The notes beneath the pieces are model-generated. The model saw only the letters and a list, made by a program, of their open reading frames with translations. It was not told the origin of the DNA and searched no databases. 55,589 nt of DNA from Firmicutes bacterium UBA6113 (GTDB lineage: Bacteria > Bacillota > Clostridia > Tissierellales > Sedimentibacteraceae): assembly GCA_002422545.1 (NCBI GenBank), contig DIWF01000001.1, positions 1 to 55,589 on the forward strand. Direction: 5' to 3'. Position 1 is the first letter of the stretch. Every line of letters starts with the position of its first letter. The position numbers were made by a program, and so were the translations under genes. This document shows, in pieces, positions 16,997-26,008 of this stretch.

Positions 16997-18031
16997 TTAT
17001 ACTAAAATTATTTTATTGCTTGGCATCAGCAGGTATACTGCGTCGCCTTGTTGATATGGTTTTTCAGATTTGTGGTTCACGTTGATTTTTCCAAGTTCAG
17101 TCTTTATTTCATACTGGTAGCTGTCACCAAGGAAAGTTCTTACATCAACAATTCCTTTAATTGAATTCATATTTGAATCTTCGGGGACAACTTGAATATC
17201 ATCGGGACGTATTGTTGCCACAGCCTGAGTACGGCTGTCCTCATAATCAATGACAAACTGATGTCCAAAAATGTCCTTATAATTGTGATAGTTTGCTTTT
17301 TCAACGTTGAAGAAATTGTCAAAGCCTATGAAGCGTGCAACAAATTCAGTGCTCGGGTACTTATATATATTTTCAGGCGTGTCGTACTGCTCAATATCTC
17401 CGTTATTCATTACTGCAACCTTGTCGGATATGGAGAAGCATTCTTCCTGATCATGTGTTACAAATACAGTTGTAATTCCTAATTTCTGCTGAATCCTTTT
17501 TATTTCTGTCCTCATGGATATTCTAAGCTTTGCATCAAGGTTGCTTAACGGCTCATCAAGAAGCAAAAGCTTCGGCTCCACAACCAGCGCTCTGGCTAGT
17601 GCAACACGCTGCCTTTGACCTCCGGACATCTGCTTGGGAAATCTACCTGCAAACTGTGACAAATCTGTCACTTCAAGAATTCGTCCAACTTTTTCCTTGA
17701 TTGTATTTTTGTCCATTTTGCGGTTTTTTAACCCAAATGCAACATTGTCAAAAACTGTCATATGTGGAAACAATGCATAACTTTGAAATACCATTCCAAA
17801 ATTTCTTTTGTGAACAGGAACATTTGTCAAATTTTCACCATCTACGATGAAGCTACCACTGTTTGGATTGATGAGACCGGCTATGATTCTTAAAGTGGTT
17901 GTCTTGCCGCAGCCGCTTGGACCAAGCAATGAAACAAGCTCACCTTTTTCTATTGTCAAATTTAAATCCTTCAATATATATTTGCTTCCATCATAACTTA
18001 AATCAATGTTTTTTAATTCTACAAAACCCAT
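16997..18031 (-). CDS. potA: ABC transporter ATP-binding protein, PotA-like
   Basis: 344-aa ATPase. Walker A is GPSGCGKTT (about residues 36-44), with a Q-loop in FGMVFQSYALFPHM. The signature is MSGGQRQRVALARAL, Walker B is LLLLDEPLSNLD and the switch His is in FVTHDQEE. The C-terminal ~100 residues are a TOBE-type domain (ATIRPDDIQVV, then FLGDSYQYEI), typical of PotA/FbpC-class importers. It lies between permease and binding-protein genes with gaps of 12-14 bp. Confidence 0.93.
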   Translation of the reverse strand: MGFVELKNIDLSYDGSKYILKDLNLTIEKGELVSLLGPSGCGKTTTLRIIAGLINPNSGSFIVDGENLTNVPVHKRNFGMVFQSYALFPHMTVFDNVAFGLKNRKMDKNTIKEKVGRILEVTDLSQFAGRFPKQMSGGQRQRVALARALVVEPKLLLLDEPLSNLDAKLRISMRTEIKRIQQKLGITTVFVTHDQEECFSISDKVAVMNNGDIEQYDTPENIYKYPSTEFVARFIGFDNFFNVEKANYHNYKDIFGHQFVIDYEDSRTQAVATIRPDDIQVVPEDSNMNSIKGIVDVRTFLGDSYQYEIKTELGKINVNHKSEKPYQQGDAVYLLMPSNKIILV

Positions 18032-18043
18032 AATTACTCCTTT

Positions 18044-18826
18044 CTAGGCAATTGTTGCGAGACCTAAAGTCTTTTCAATCACCCACATCAATAATATAGT
18101 GCACAGCATAAGCATTACCGACATGGCAGAAACAGTCGGATCATAGTTGTATTCAATGTGATTCATCAAGGCAATGGGCAGAGTCTGAACTCCAGGTCCT
18201 GATAAAAACATGGAAACAGGAATGTTGTTGAATGAATTGATAAATGCAAGCATGAATGAGGCGAATATTCCCGAGGAAATATTGGGAAGAACAACTTTTA
18301 CAAATGATTTCGTCTTTGTGCATCCAAGTGTCCATGCAGCTTCCTCTATGCTGAAATCAAAATGCTCAAGGCTCGAACCTACAACCCTTATAATATACGG
18401 AAGAGAAATAAGAAAATGTCCCAAGAACAAGCTTGTAATTATCTTCATCTGAAGCTTTATTGTAAGAAACTGAAAAAGAGCAAAACCTATAACAATTCCC
18501 GGCACAAATGTGGGAGACAAAAATACATTCTTAAGAAGTGCTCTTCTTTTAACAGTTCCTCTGGCAAGAGCATAAGCAGCCGGAACTCCAATTATAATTG
18601 ACGCCACAGTTGCCCATATGGAAATAAAAAGACTTGTTTTCATTCCTCTCATAAATGATTTTGTCTTGAATACTTCTCCGAACCACTGAAGTGAAAAACC
18701 TTTGATTGGAAACTGTATTGAAGGTGATTCTCCAAAAGCTGTAACGACAACTATAAACAGAGGAATAATTAGGAATATAAACACGATACTGGCCATTAAA
18801 GTAAGCCATATGTTTTTTTTACGCAT
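18044..18826 (-). CDS. potC: ABC transporter permease, PotC-like
   Basis: About 260-aa inner-membrane permease with six TM helices. The EAA loop reads EAAWTLGCTKTKSFVKVVLPNI, which contacts the ATPase. I set the start at ATG 18826 (MRKKN) because GAGGAG lies 9 nt upstream. An in-frame ATG at 18832 is also possible, and the frame stays open to 18850. All of these overlap the end of the preceding permease gene, so the two are translationally coupled. Confidence 0.9.
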   Translation of the reverse strand: MRKKNIWLTLMASIVFIFLIIPLFIVVVTAFGESPSIQFPIKGFSLQWFGEVFKTKSFMRGMKTSLFISIWATVASIIIGVPAAYALARGTVKRRALLKNVFLSPTFVPGIVIGFALFQFLTIKLQMKIITSLFLGHFLISLPYIIRVVGSSLEHFDFSIEEAAWTLGCTKTKSFVKVVLPNISSGIFASFMLAFINSFNNIPVSMFLSGPGVQTLPIALMNHIEYNYDPTVSAMSVMLMLCTILLMWVIEKTLGLATIA

Positions 18827-19658
18827 TTTCATCTTCTCCTCTCTTGTCAAATTGATTGGCTATAATATTGAAAATCTGCATTACCAGAAGTGTTACCACA
18901 ATCATTATAAGCGCTATAACTCCTGCGTTTGTCCAGTTGCCAAGGGCACTGGCTTCCTGATAAAGCATTGTAGCAAGCATCATATTTTTATTTCCTCCAA
19001 GCATCTGCGGAGTGGTGTAAGCAGTCAGTGTCCCTGTAAACACAAGCATGCTTCCAACCAGAATTCCCGGTATGCAAAGTGGAAGAATTACTTTTGTGAA
19101 AGATTTGAAATAATTGGCTCCGAGAGTCTGAGCAGCTTCAATCAAATCTCCGTCTATGTTGTCCAAAACCCCAAGAACTGTTGTTATCAAAATAGGAAGG
19201 AACAGATAGACTGTACCGATTATTATTGCAAATTCGCTGTAAAGCAAGCCCACGGGTTCTTTGATTATATTGAGTGAAAGCAAAAAAGAATTAAGAACTC
19301 CATTTTTACCAAGAATTGTTATCCATGCAAAACTTCGGATTACCGAGTTAGTAAGCAGAGGAAACAATGTGACAGCCAGAAGTAAACTTCTTGTCCTCTT
19401 ACTTGTCAATGACATGAAGTATGCAGTTGGAACTCCCAGGATTACACAAATAATAGTTACAATCATGGATATTTTGAATGTTCTCCACAATATACCCAAA
19501 TTATAACTATCCTTAAAAAATTCTACATATTTTCCTATTGTAAAAGCTTCATTGAAAAATGTCGGAAATAAAATTGACAAAAGGGGAAGAAACAGAAATA
19601 AAATCAATAATACGGTTCCCGGCAGCAAGAGAAGCATTGTATTTCTTTTAAGTTTCAT
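18819..19658 (-). CDS. potB: ABC transporter permease, PotB-like
   Basis: 279-aa inner-membrane permease with six TM helices. The EAA loop is EAAQTLGANYFKSFTKVILPLC. It is the first gene of the operon, behind a near-perfect sigma-A promoter. It pairs with the PotC-like permease to form the translocation channel. The first helix (MLLLLPGTVLLILFLFLPLL) serves as the membrane signal anchor. Confidence 0.9.
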   Translation of the reverse strand: MKLKRNTMLLLLPGTVLLILFLFLPLLSILFPTFFNEAFTIGKYVEFFKDSYNLGILWRTFKISMIVTIICVILGVPTAYFMSLTSKRTRSLLLAVTLFPLLTNSVIRSFAWITILGKNGVLNSFLLSLNIIKEPVGLLYSEFAIIIGTVYLFLPILITTVLGVLDNIDGDLIEAAQTLGANYFKSFTKVILPLCIPGILVGSMLVFTGTLTAYTTPQMLGGNKNMMLATMLYQEASALGNWTNAGVIALIMIVVTLLVMQIFNIIANQFDKRGEDENA

Positions 19659-19727
19659 TTGACTACCTCACTATCTAGATTAATATTGTCGCTACAATGA
19701 AATCAGACATATGCAACAATCTTTTGA

Positions 19728-19756
19728 ATTATAGCATTTGCGAACTATCGTGTCAA
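19728..19756 (-). promoter_or_regulatory. Sigma-A promoter of the PotABCD-like/deaminase operon
   Basis: On the minus strand TTGACA (19751-19756), 17 bp, TATAAT (19728-19733): both hexamers are perfect. The leader to potB is about 60 nt. Confidence 0.88.
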
Positions 19757-20062
19757 TAATTATATAAAGACAGAAAAAATAGAAAAATAATTCTTTAGCC
19801 ATTTTATTTTATATTTAGTAGTTTTCGGTATTCTTTATATTAATTTAATTTCTGTAATCATCAATATTTTTTTCACTATTGATTTTACAAATCAAATTTT
19901 GCCTTTTTATTTATTCAAATAGTATACTTGAAAAAATATTTTTTCGACAATTTAGCACCTTAAAAATTCATCATAAACACGAACGATAAATTTATTTGTA
20001 ATGCAGATTGTTTGAAGTACCACAACTGTAATAGAACAGATCCTGCAGTGCAGCAAACAAAA

Positions 20063-20090
20063 AAATCCTGCAATTTTCTAAGCAGGATTT
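20063..20090 (-). terminator. Terminator of the DEAD-box helicase gene
   Basis: On the minus strand AAATCCTGC, a 10-nt loop and GCAGGATTT, followed by a run of T. It is about 60 bp past the helicase stop. Confidence 0.85.
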
Positions 20091-20148
20091 TCTCATTTAA
20101 TCTGACACAATGTTTTGTAAACATATGTAACATTATTAATTAATCATT

Positions 20149-21258
20149 CTACAACTTCACAGTTCTTCTTTCAATTTTAAAACCTATTGCTTCTTCTATT
20201 TCTTCGAGTGTTTTCATATCCTTTGGTGCAGCAAACAGACATGTGTATCCTTCTTCACCTGCTCTGCCCGTCCTGCCTATTCGGTGTATGTAAGACTCTG
20301 TATTTTCAGGCATGTCATAATTGTATATGTGGCTTACACCTCCGATATCAAGACCTCTGGCTGCAACATCAGAAGCAATGAGATACTGTATGTCTCCTTT
20401 TCTGAAAGATTTCATTATTCTTTCACGCTTGTTCTGGACTACATCACTGTGAATTTTCTCGCAATTGTATCCTCTTGTGTGCATGTCTTCTTCCAGCTTG
20501 TCAACTCTGACTTTCGTCCTGCAGAATATTATTGCCATAAACGGTCTGTCCTCATCAAGCACCCTGCACAATGCATCTTGTTTTTGCCTGTCTGTGGTTT
20601 CTACCACATTTTGTTTTATATTTTCTAAAGTAACACTTTCTTTTCTTACGGAAACTGTTACCGGATCTTTCATGTACTTGTAGGCAAGTTTTTTCACCTG
20701 AGAATCTATTGTTGCCGAAAAGCACAATGTCTGTCTTGATTTTGATGTTTCAGCCACTATGTCATCAACCTCGTTTTTAAATCCCATTAGAAGCATCTGA
20801 TCGGCCTCGTCAATCACCAGTGTTTTTAAATTTTTAAGGTCCACTGTCTTTCTTGACAAGTGGTCCAGAAGCCTCCCGGGAGTTGCAATCACCATGTGGA
20901 CATCGCCCTTCAGTTTTCTTATCTGTGCGTCAATGTCCTTTCCTCCGTACGCAGCAAGAATATTTATTTCCTTTGCCTTTTTAAGTTTCATTGCCTCATC
21001 TGTTATTTGTATGGCAAGTTCTCTTGTGGGAGTGATAATGAGACATTGAACAAAATTAAATTCAGCTGATATATTTTCAAAAATCGGAAGCAAAAATGCA
21101 AGGGTTTTTCCCGTTCCTGTCTGTGCCTCTCCGATTACATCCTTACCGTTTTTTATTAAATAGATGCACTCTTCCTGAATTGGTGTCGGATGAGTGATTC
21201 CTGTAGATTTCAAAACATCTAAAATGTTTTCGCTTATTCCTAGTTCTTTAAAATCCAT
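20149..21258 (-). CDS. DEAD-box ATP-dependent RNA helicase (short form)
   Basis: 369-aa helicase core with the expected motifs: TPIQ (Q motif), AQTGTGKT (I), PTRELAIQ (Ia), TPGRLLDH (Ib), VIDEADQM (II), CFSATID (III), IIFCRTKV (IV), DVAARGLDI (V) and HRIGRTGRAG (VI). The protein stops just after the core, so it lacks the C-terminal RNA-binding tail found in CsdA or DbpA. It probably remodels rRNA or mRNA, for example in cold adaptation. It is monocistronic with its own terminator. Confidence 0.94.
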   Translation of the reverse strand: MDFKELGISENILDVLKSTGITHPTPIQEECIYLIKNGKDVIGEAQTGTGKTLAFLLPIFENISAEFNFVQCLIITPTRELAIQITDEAMKLKKAKEINILAAYGGKDIDAQIRKLKGDVHMVIATPGRLLDHLSRKTVDLKNLKTLVIDEADQMLLMGFKNEVDDIVAETSKSRQTLCFSATIDSQVKKLAYKYMKDPVTVSVRKESVTLENIKQNVVETTDRQKQDALCRVLDEDRPFMAIIFCRTKVRVDKLEEDMHTRGYNCEKIHSDVVQNKRERIMKSFRKGDIQYLIASDVAARGLDIGGVSHIYNYDMPENTESYIHRIGRTGRAGEEGYTCLFAAPKDMKTLEEIEEAIGFKIERRTVKL

Positions 21259-21326
21259 TAATTTTACCTTTCAATATATTATTTGTAATATTATACCACG
21301 GCACAGGTTTTTTTACTAATATATTT

Positions 21327-21355
21327 AAAAAAACAAAAAAGACCTTTAAAAGGTC
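21327..21355 (-). terminator. Terminator of sigI-rsgI
   Basis: On the minus strand GACCTTTTAAAGGTC (21341-21355) is followed by a long T-rich tract (21327-21340), 29 bp past the rsgI stop. Confidence 0.88.
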
Positions 21356-21383
21356 AGTTTTGTTTTGGAGAGTGCATATTTAA

Positions 21384-22421
21384 TTAATTGTTTTTTTCCT
21401 TTTTATTGTTCGTTGAATTGTTTGTTTTGTTTGATGGAGCTGCTTCTTCAGATTCATCTTCATTTTCTTCTACTTCAGCTTCTTCTGTTTCTTCATCTTC
21501 AACATCGTCTACTTCATCTATATCCACAGTCTTATTGTTTTTTGCTGAATTGTTTAATTTGCTTTTTTCATTGGCATTGTTTTTTACTTTCACTTCTTCA
21601 GCTTCGTCTTCTATTTCATCTTCATCAGCAGTATTTACATCTTCTTCATCTGTTTCTGCTTCAACTTCTTCTTCAACTTCTTTTGAAGCCTCTTTTAATT
21701 GTTTTCTGTTTTCTTTTATTGCCTTGTTGATTTCCTTAACTGACTTATCAAGCCATTCTTCCATGTTTATTTCTTCTGCGCCTTCTACGCCTTCAGCACT
21801 TTTAACCAATTTTTGCACAAGGTTCAGTTTTCCTGGAGTTACCCCAAGAGTTCTCGCTTCTTCAACTCTTTCTTTTCCAACTGCTTCAGCTTCAACTTCT
21901 ACAGTTTCGCCTATTTCTTCAACATATTCCTTTGTTTCTTCTTCAAGTTCTTCAGCTAATTCTTCAGCCTTTTCATCGTTTGAAGCTGAAATTGTTATTA
22001 CTATTCCTGCATTTTCATCGTCAGTGATGTATCCACCTTCTCTCAATTTATCTATAGTAACTTTTACAGCTTTTGATATATTTACATTTTTAACATCCAG
22101 TTCAGAAGTTATCACTTCTCCGTCATCATTTACTGCTTTAACTGATAGAACTCTTCCAAAAGTGTTCACTGTGTATTCAATTGAAGGATTAACATCAAGG
22201 CTCACATAAGTTGCCGGTGCCGCGTATGCAAAGCTCCCTGCTGCAGTTACAGCTAACACAGCTGCTATGCTTCCTGCTTTTTTTATAAAATTCATTTTGT
22301 TTTCTTTCATTCTGACCACCTGTCCTGTCTCATAATTTTTATTTTTTATTCTTTCAACTGCTCCATTGTCAGACAGGACAGCTGCTTGATCACTATTGAT
22401 TTCTATTACAATACCTTTCAC
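21384..22421 (-). CDS. rsgI: RsgI-type anti-sigma-I factor with acidic extracellular tail
   Basis: 345-aa single-pass membrane anti-sigma factor. Residues 1-42 are the cytosolic RsgI N-terminal domain (GIVIEINSDQAAVLSDNG), which binds SigI. One TM helix lies at about 47-68. Residues about 70-180 are the conserved extracellular domain with LDVNPSIEYTVN. Asn78-Pro79 matches the Asn-Pro bond reported to self-cleave in clostridial RsgI proteins. From about 240 to the end it is extremely Glu/Asp-rich and repetitive (many EE, EVE, DEDE) with no carbohydrate-binding module. The ATGA overlap with sigI couples the pair. What the tail senses is unknown. Confidence 0.9.
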   Translation of the reverse strand: MKGIVIEINSDQAAVLSDNGAVERIKNKNYETGQVVRMKENKMNFIKKAGSIAAVLAVTAAGSFAYAAPATYVSLDVNPSIEYTVNTFGRVLSVKAVNDDGEVITSELDVKNVNISKAVKVTIDKLREGGYITDDENAGIVITISASNDEKAEELAEELEEETKEYVEEIGETVEVEAEAVGKERVEEARTLGVTPGKLNLVQKLVKSAEGVEGAEEINMEEWLDKSVKEINKAIKENRKQLKEASKEVEEEVEAETDEEDVNTADEDEIEDEAEEVKVKNNANEKSKLNNSAKNNKTVDIDEVDDVEDEETEEAEVEENEDESEEAAPSNKTNNSTNNKKEKNN

Positions 22422-23128
22422 TTCATTTCCTCCCTGACAAATTTCAAATATTCCTGAAGTATGGGATAATCTCCGGACATTATCTCCGCCCCTGCTATTA
22501 TGTATTTTCTGTGCCTCTCCAATAATTTTCTGGGTAGCATCAAATTATTTTCTATGGTTTTTAATGGAAGAAGCTTCGACCTTCTCATTTCATTCAGCAA
22601 AATTGAGTTCTGCATTATATAAACAATTGCTTTTGCACATACGGTCTTTGTTTTTTTTGCCTTAGGGGAAACATCAGCCAAATCAAAAAAAGAAAAGCCG
22701 TATTCTTTGAGTATTCCGGACACAGCTTCAATTTCGAGATTTGCTTCATTGTCTTCCTTAACTGCAACCTTTCCCATTACTTCCTGCATCATAAAAACAT
22801 CTTCCTCTTCCCCATCGCTTTCAAAAACATAGGGGTTTACGGAAACTTCGCAGAAATGCTTGGACTGTTTCTTTATATAGTCATATAATCTTCTTTTAAT
22901 TACGATTTCTGAAAACGATAAAAAAGATCCTTTTTCATATGAGTAGGCATTTACTGCTTCATTAAAAGCTGAAAGCGAAACAGACCACTGATCGTCGCTT
23001 TTTGTTATGTACTTGCCGGTTGCCTTGTATGCTGTCTTCAAAATAAAGAATTCATATTCCTTAAGAAATGCCTCTATGTGTTTTTTATTTTCTTTAGCTT
23101 CCATTGCCTTCTTGTCGATTTCTCTCAT
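22418..23128 (-). CDS. sigI: RNA polymerase sigma-I factor
   Basis: 236-aa sigma factor of the SigI family. The N-terminal SigI region 2 contains AYSYEKGSFLSFSEIVIKRRLYDYIKKQ, and the C-terminal DNA-binding part has LPRKLLERHRKYIIAGAEI. In Bacillus and Clostridium thermocellum SigI proteins answer heat or cell-wall/polysaccharide signals through RsgI. The RBS AGAGGT precedes ATG 23128. The upstream minus-strand region contains two CGAA elements, the -10 type used by SigI itself, but no clear -35 match, so autoregulation is only possible. Confidence 0.92.
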   Translation of the reverse strand: MREIDKKAMEAKENKKHIEAFLKEYEFFILKTAYKATGKYITKSDDQWSVSLSAFNEAVNAYSYEKGSFLSFSEIVIKRRLYDYIKKQSKHFCEVSVNPYVFESDGEEEDVFMMQEVMGKVAVKEDNEANLEIEAVSGILKEYGFSFFDLADVSPKAKKTKTVCAKAIVYIMQNSILLNEMRRSKLLPLKTIENNLMLPRKLLERHRKYIIAGAEIMSGDYPILQEYLKFVREEMK

Positions 23129-23224
23129 AATATACCTCTAGATAATATTTCGACAAATTCGAACATAAAACTAAGGTAATCCATCATTTATATTTTGGAA
23201 AGATATGTAAAGCTTTTAAATAGG

Positions 23225-23252
23225 TTGAATTATTTGGTATTTTTGATATACT
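23225..23252 (+). promoter_or_regulatory. Predicted sigma-A promoter of the flavin reductase gene
   Basis: TTGAAT (23225-23230), 16 bp, TATACT (23247-23252), about 30 bp before the TTG start codon. Confidence 0.6.
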
Positions 23253-23283
23253 TATTGCACTACATATAGAAAGGAATGAAAAT

Positions 23284-23793
23284 TTGAGTAATTTTATTGA
23301 AATCAATGCAGAAGAATTGAACAAAAGTCCCTTTGATCTCATAGGACATGACTGGATGCTCATAACTGCTGAAAAAGACGGCAAGGCAAACGCAATGACA
23401 GCCTCCTGGGGAGGACTTGGAGTAATGTGGGGCAAAAATGTTTCTTACACTGTCATAAGACCTCAGCGTTACACAAAGGAATTCATTGAGAGCTCTGATA
23501 CTTTTTCGCTTTCATTTTTTGATACTGGTTTTAAAAAGCAGTTATCTTACCTTGGGAGCGTATCCGGCAGAGAAGAAGACAAAATACAGAATTCAGGACT
23601 CACGTTGATGCACTTGGACAGCACTCCGTCATTTGAAGAAGCAAGTTTAGTGATTGTATGCAGGAAACTTTACGCTCAGGATTTCAAGCCTGAATTCTTT
23701 ATAGAAAAGGATAATGATGAAAAGTGGTATCCCAATAAGGATTATCACAAACTCTACATTTCAGAAGTGGTAAAAATATTTAAAAAAATTTGA
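23284..23793 (+). CDS. Flavin reductase-like (FMN-binding) protein
   Basis: 169-aa protein with the flavin reductase-like split-barrel fold (FlaRed). GHDWMLITAEKDGKANAMTAS covers the flavin-binding strands and ASWGGLGVMWGKNV the loop. YTVIRPQRYT and ESSDTFSLSFF follow. It probably uses FMN, but the substrate is unknown. The start is TTG 23284 with AAAGGA 8 nt upstream. An ATG at 23277 is out of frame. It is monocistronic and ends in a strong terminator. Confidence 0.85.
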   Translation: MSNFIEINAEELNKSPFDLIGHDWMLITAEKDGKANAMTASWGGLGVMWGKNVSYTVIRPQRYTKEFIESSDTFSLSFFDTGFKKQLSYLGSVSGREEDKIQNSGLTLMHLDSTPSFEEASLVIVCRKLYAQDFKPEFFIEKDNDEKWYPNKDYHKLYISEVVKIFKKI

Positions 23794-23794
23794 C

Positions 23795-23826
23795 AAAAAC
23801 CCTATGATATAATTTGTAGGGTTTTT
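23795..23826 (+). terminator. Terminator of the flavin reductase gene
   Basis: AAAAACCCTA, a 12-nt loop, TAGGGTTTTT, then T-rich sequence directly after the stop codon. Confidence 0.9.
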
Positions 23827-23872
23827 ATTTTATAACAATGTCGAAAATTGTCAAAATAATGAATTTTTGGCC

Positions 23873-23899
23873 TAAACTTTCTAAAAAACATTTCGATAA
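23873..23899 (+). promoter_or_regulatory. SigD (sigma-28)-type promoter of the chemoreceptor gene
   Basis: TAAA (23873-23876), 15 bp, TTCGATAA (23892-23899). The Gram-positive SigD consensus is TAAA-N15-GCCGATAT. It lies 37 bp before the start of a methyl-accepting chemotaxis protein, the expected class of target. No competing sigma-A promoter was seen. Confidence 0.65.
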
Positions 23900-23936
23900 T
23901 AAATATAATAAATCACTCACAACAAGGGGAGCAAAA

Positions 23937-25958
23937 ATGAAAAGAAAACTATTAGACAAAAGACCAAACAGATCAAGCAGGTTAAACAGTCCAAGAAACT
24001 TAAGCGCCAGAATTCTCAGGATACTCGGAATCTGCGTTGCCACTGCAGTTATTGTGACAGCCACAGCTTCCTTAGTTCCGATGAATACACTGATTACAAA
24101 ACTTTCTTCCCAACAGGCAGTAACGTCTGCAGACTTCATGAAAGCAGAACTGGAAGACATGAGAAGCACACTGGAAATTTCATCAAAGACAATCTCACTG
24201 GATCAGACTGTCATAGATTCATTGACTGCAGGTAATCAAAAAGATATACTTAAAGAAACTAATTATCTAGGAGAAGCCCTTGATATTGATAACATTGTAG
24301 TGACTGACGCCGCAGGCACAATCATGTCAAGTACAAGTGAAACTGATGTAGCAGGCAGCAACATTTCAAGCAGAAATACAATAAAGATGGCACTAGCAGG
24401 TGATACATTCAGCAGCATAGAACAAGATGAAAATTCTGTCTATTCAGTAAATGCTTCAAGTCCCATATTTGAAAACGGTGCAATCATAGGTGTTATCTAT
24501 ACATCTTATAACCTAGACAACGCTGAATTTGTAGATCATTTAAAGGAAATGACCGGAGATGAATTCACCATCTTTTCAGGAGACACAAGAATTAACACAA
24601 CATTAGTCCAAGACGGTAAAAGGGTTGTAGGAACAACTCTTGACCCTAAAATAGCAAATTTAGTCATCAATGAAAAGCAGGAATACACCGGAAGAGCAAG
24701 ACTATTCGGCAAAAATTTCATTACTGCATACTACCCAATCATGTCTGGTGACGGTAAATCCGTGACAGGAGTCATGTATTCAGGAATGGATTATGCTGAA
24801 ATCGAAAAGACATTTTTCAACAACATAATTATAATTTTCATAATAGCAATAATCTCAATAATAATCGACATATCCATAATAGCGGCAGTTCTAAAAAAAG
24901 GACTCAAGACTCCAATAGAAAAGGTAGTTAAAGCAGCAAGGGCAATCGAAACAGGAGAAGTAAACAATGAAGTATTATCAACGATTAACGAAATAAATAG
25001 CAATGATGAAATAGGCATACTTGCCCGCTCTATGGAAGGTGCAGTCAATTCTGTTCAATTAATGTCAAGCGATATAAGCATGTTCCACAATGCGCTCATC
25101 AGCCGAGACCTGACTATGTCTGCTGACAAAACAAGGCATAGTGGAATTTATAAGGAAATCATGAATATTGTTGAGAACCTGTTTTCAGAACTTGGCAACA
25201 TTCTCAAAGAAATAAAGGTGATGGCTGACAGCATAGAAAGCGGATCATCACATGTATCTTCTGCCTCTCAGTCTCTTGCCCAAGGATCAATTGAACAAGC
25301 AAGTGCAACAGAGGAATTGTCTTCAACAATTGAAAATATAGCTGTTCAGATCAGCGAAAATGCAGCCAGCGCAGAAGCTGCAAATTCTCTTTCTACAGAA
25401 GCCGGACTTGAGGTGAGGTCAAGCAGTAATCACATGAATGAAATGGTCAATGCAATGGATAACATAAATTCAATTTCAAAAGAAATTGGAAAAATCATAA
25501 AAACCATTGACGACATAGCATTCCAGACAAACATCCTTGCTCTAAATGCTGCCGTTGAAGCTGCTAGGGCAGGTGTGCACGGAAAGGGTTTTGCCGTAGT
25601 TGCAGATGAGGTTAGGAACTTAGCAAACAAAAGCGCTGAAGCTGCAAAAAGTACAGCTGTATTGATAGAAAACTCAATAACAGCTGTAGACAAAGGCAGT
25701 AAAATTGCCGCTGAAACAGAGCATGCGCTCCATAATGTTGTAACAAAGACAAACGAGGTAAACAACATAATTAATGAAATAGCTGAAGAAGCTCAGAAAC
25801 AAAGAGAGGCAATTTCCCAGATCAATATAGGAATAGATCAGATATCCGGTGTTGTTAATGCTAACTCTGCTTCATCGGAAGAAACTGCAGCTGCCAGTGA
25901 AGAACTTTCAGCACAGGCACAGTCGCTTCATGAAATGGTGAACCAGTACAAAATGTAA
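23937..25958 (+). CDS. Methyl-accepting chemotaxis protein
   Basis: 673-aa chemoreceptor. After a basic N-terminus, a TM helix (about residues 35-55) leads to a ~250-residue extracellular Cache-type sensor (VVTDAAGTIMSS, then GVIYTSYNLDN and GVMYSGMDYAEIE). A second TM helix is rich in Ile, then a HAMP-like linker, then the signalling coiled coil. The hairpin tip reads IDDIAFQTNILALNAAVEAARAG, nearly invariant in MCPs, followed by GFAVVADEVRNLA. ATG 23937 is supported by AAGGGGAGC and by the SigD-like promoter just upstream. The frame stays open to 23838. The ligand is unknown and no che genes are nearby. Confidence 0.94.
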   Translation: MKRKLLDKRPNRSSRLNSPRNLSARILRILGICVATAVIVTATASLVPMNTLITKLSSQQAVTSADFMKAELEDMRSTLEISSKTISLDQTVIDSLTAGNQKDILKETNYLGEALDIDNIVVTDAAGTIMSSTSETDVAGSNISSRNTIKMALAGDTFSSIEQDENSVYSVNASSPIFENGAIIGVIYTSYNLDNAEFVDHLKEMTGDEFTIFSGDTRINTTLVQDGKRVVGTTLDPKIANLVINEKQEYTGRARLFGKNFITAYYPIMSGDGKSVTGVMYSGMDYAEIEKTFFNNIIIIFIIAIISIIIDISIIAAVLKKGLKTPIEKVVKAARAIETGEVNNEVLSTINEINSNDEIGILARSMEGAVNSVQLMSSDISMFHNALISRDLTMSADKTRHSGIYKEIMNIVENLFSELGNILKEIKVMADSIESGSSHVSSASQSLAQGSIEQASATEELSSTIENIAVQISENAASAEAANSLSTEAGLEVRSSSNHMNEMVNAMDNINSISKEIGKIIKTIDDIAFQTNILALNAAVEAARAGVHGKGFAVVADEVRNLANKSAEAAKSTAVLIENSITAVDKGSKIAAETEHALHNVVTKTNEVNNIINEIAEEAQKQREAISQINIGIDQISGVVNANSASSEETAAASEELSAQAQSLHEMVNQYKM

Positions 25959-25966
25959 TACATACA

Positions 25967-25997
25967 AAAGCTGCTGCGGAAATACTGCAGCAGCTTT
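25967..25997. terminator. Bidirectional terminator (chemoreceptor / nitroreductase)
   Basis: An 11-bp stem AAAGCTGCTGC with GCAGCAGCTTT and a 9-nt loop between convergent genes. Confidence 0.85.
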
Positions 25998-26008
25998 ATC
26001 ATTGTCAT

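Larger units (their letters stand above)
19659..20148. other. 490-bp intergenic region: ABC operon promoter and helicase terminator
   Basis: No coding capacity was recognised. The left part holds the promoter and leader of the ABC-deaminase operon. The leader contains an inverted repeat ATTGT-CGCT-ACAAT (19685-19698) close to the predicted start of transcription, possibly an operator. The right part holds the helicase terminator and an isolated CTGCAGTGCAG palindrome (20043-20053). The middle (about 19760-20040) is plain AT-rich sequence. Confidence 0.6.

Noticed and set aside
18702..19277. 191-aa plus-strand frame
   Set aside because: It lies antisense to the two permease genes, with composition typical of a shadow frame and no RBS.
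21388..22209. 273-aa Ser-rich plus-strand frame
   Set aside because: It is exactly antisense to rsgI. The Ser/Phe-rich composition is the mirror of the GAA-rich acidic coding sequence, and it has no RBS or family similarity.
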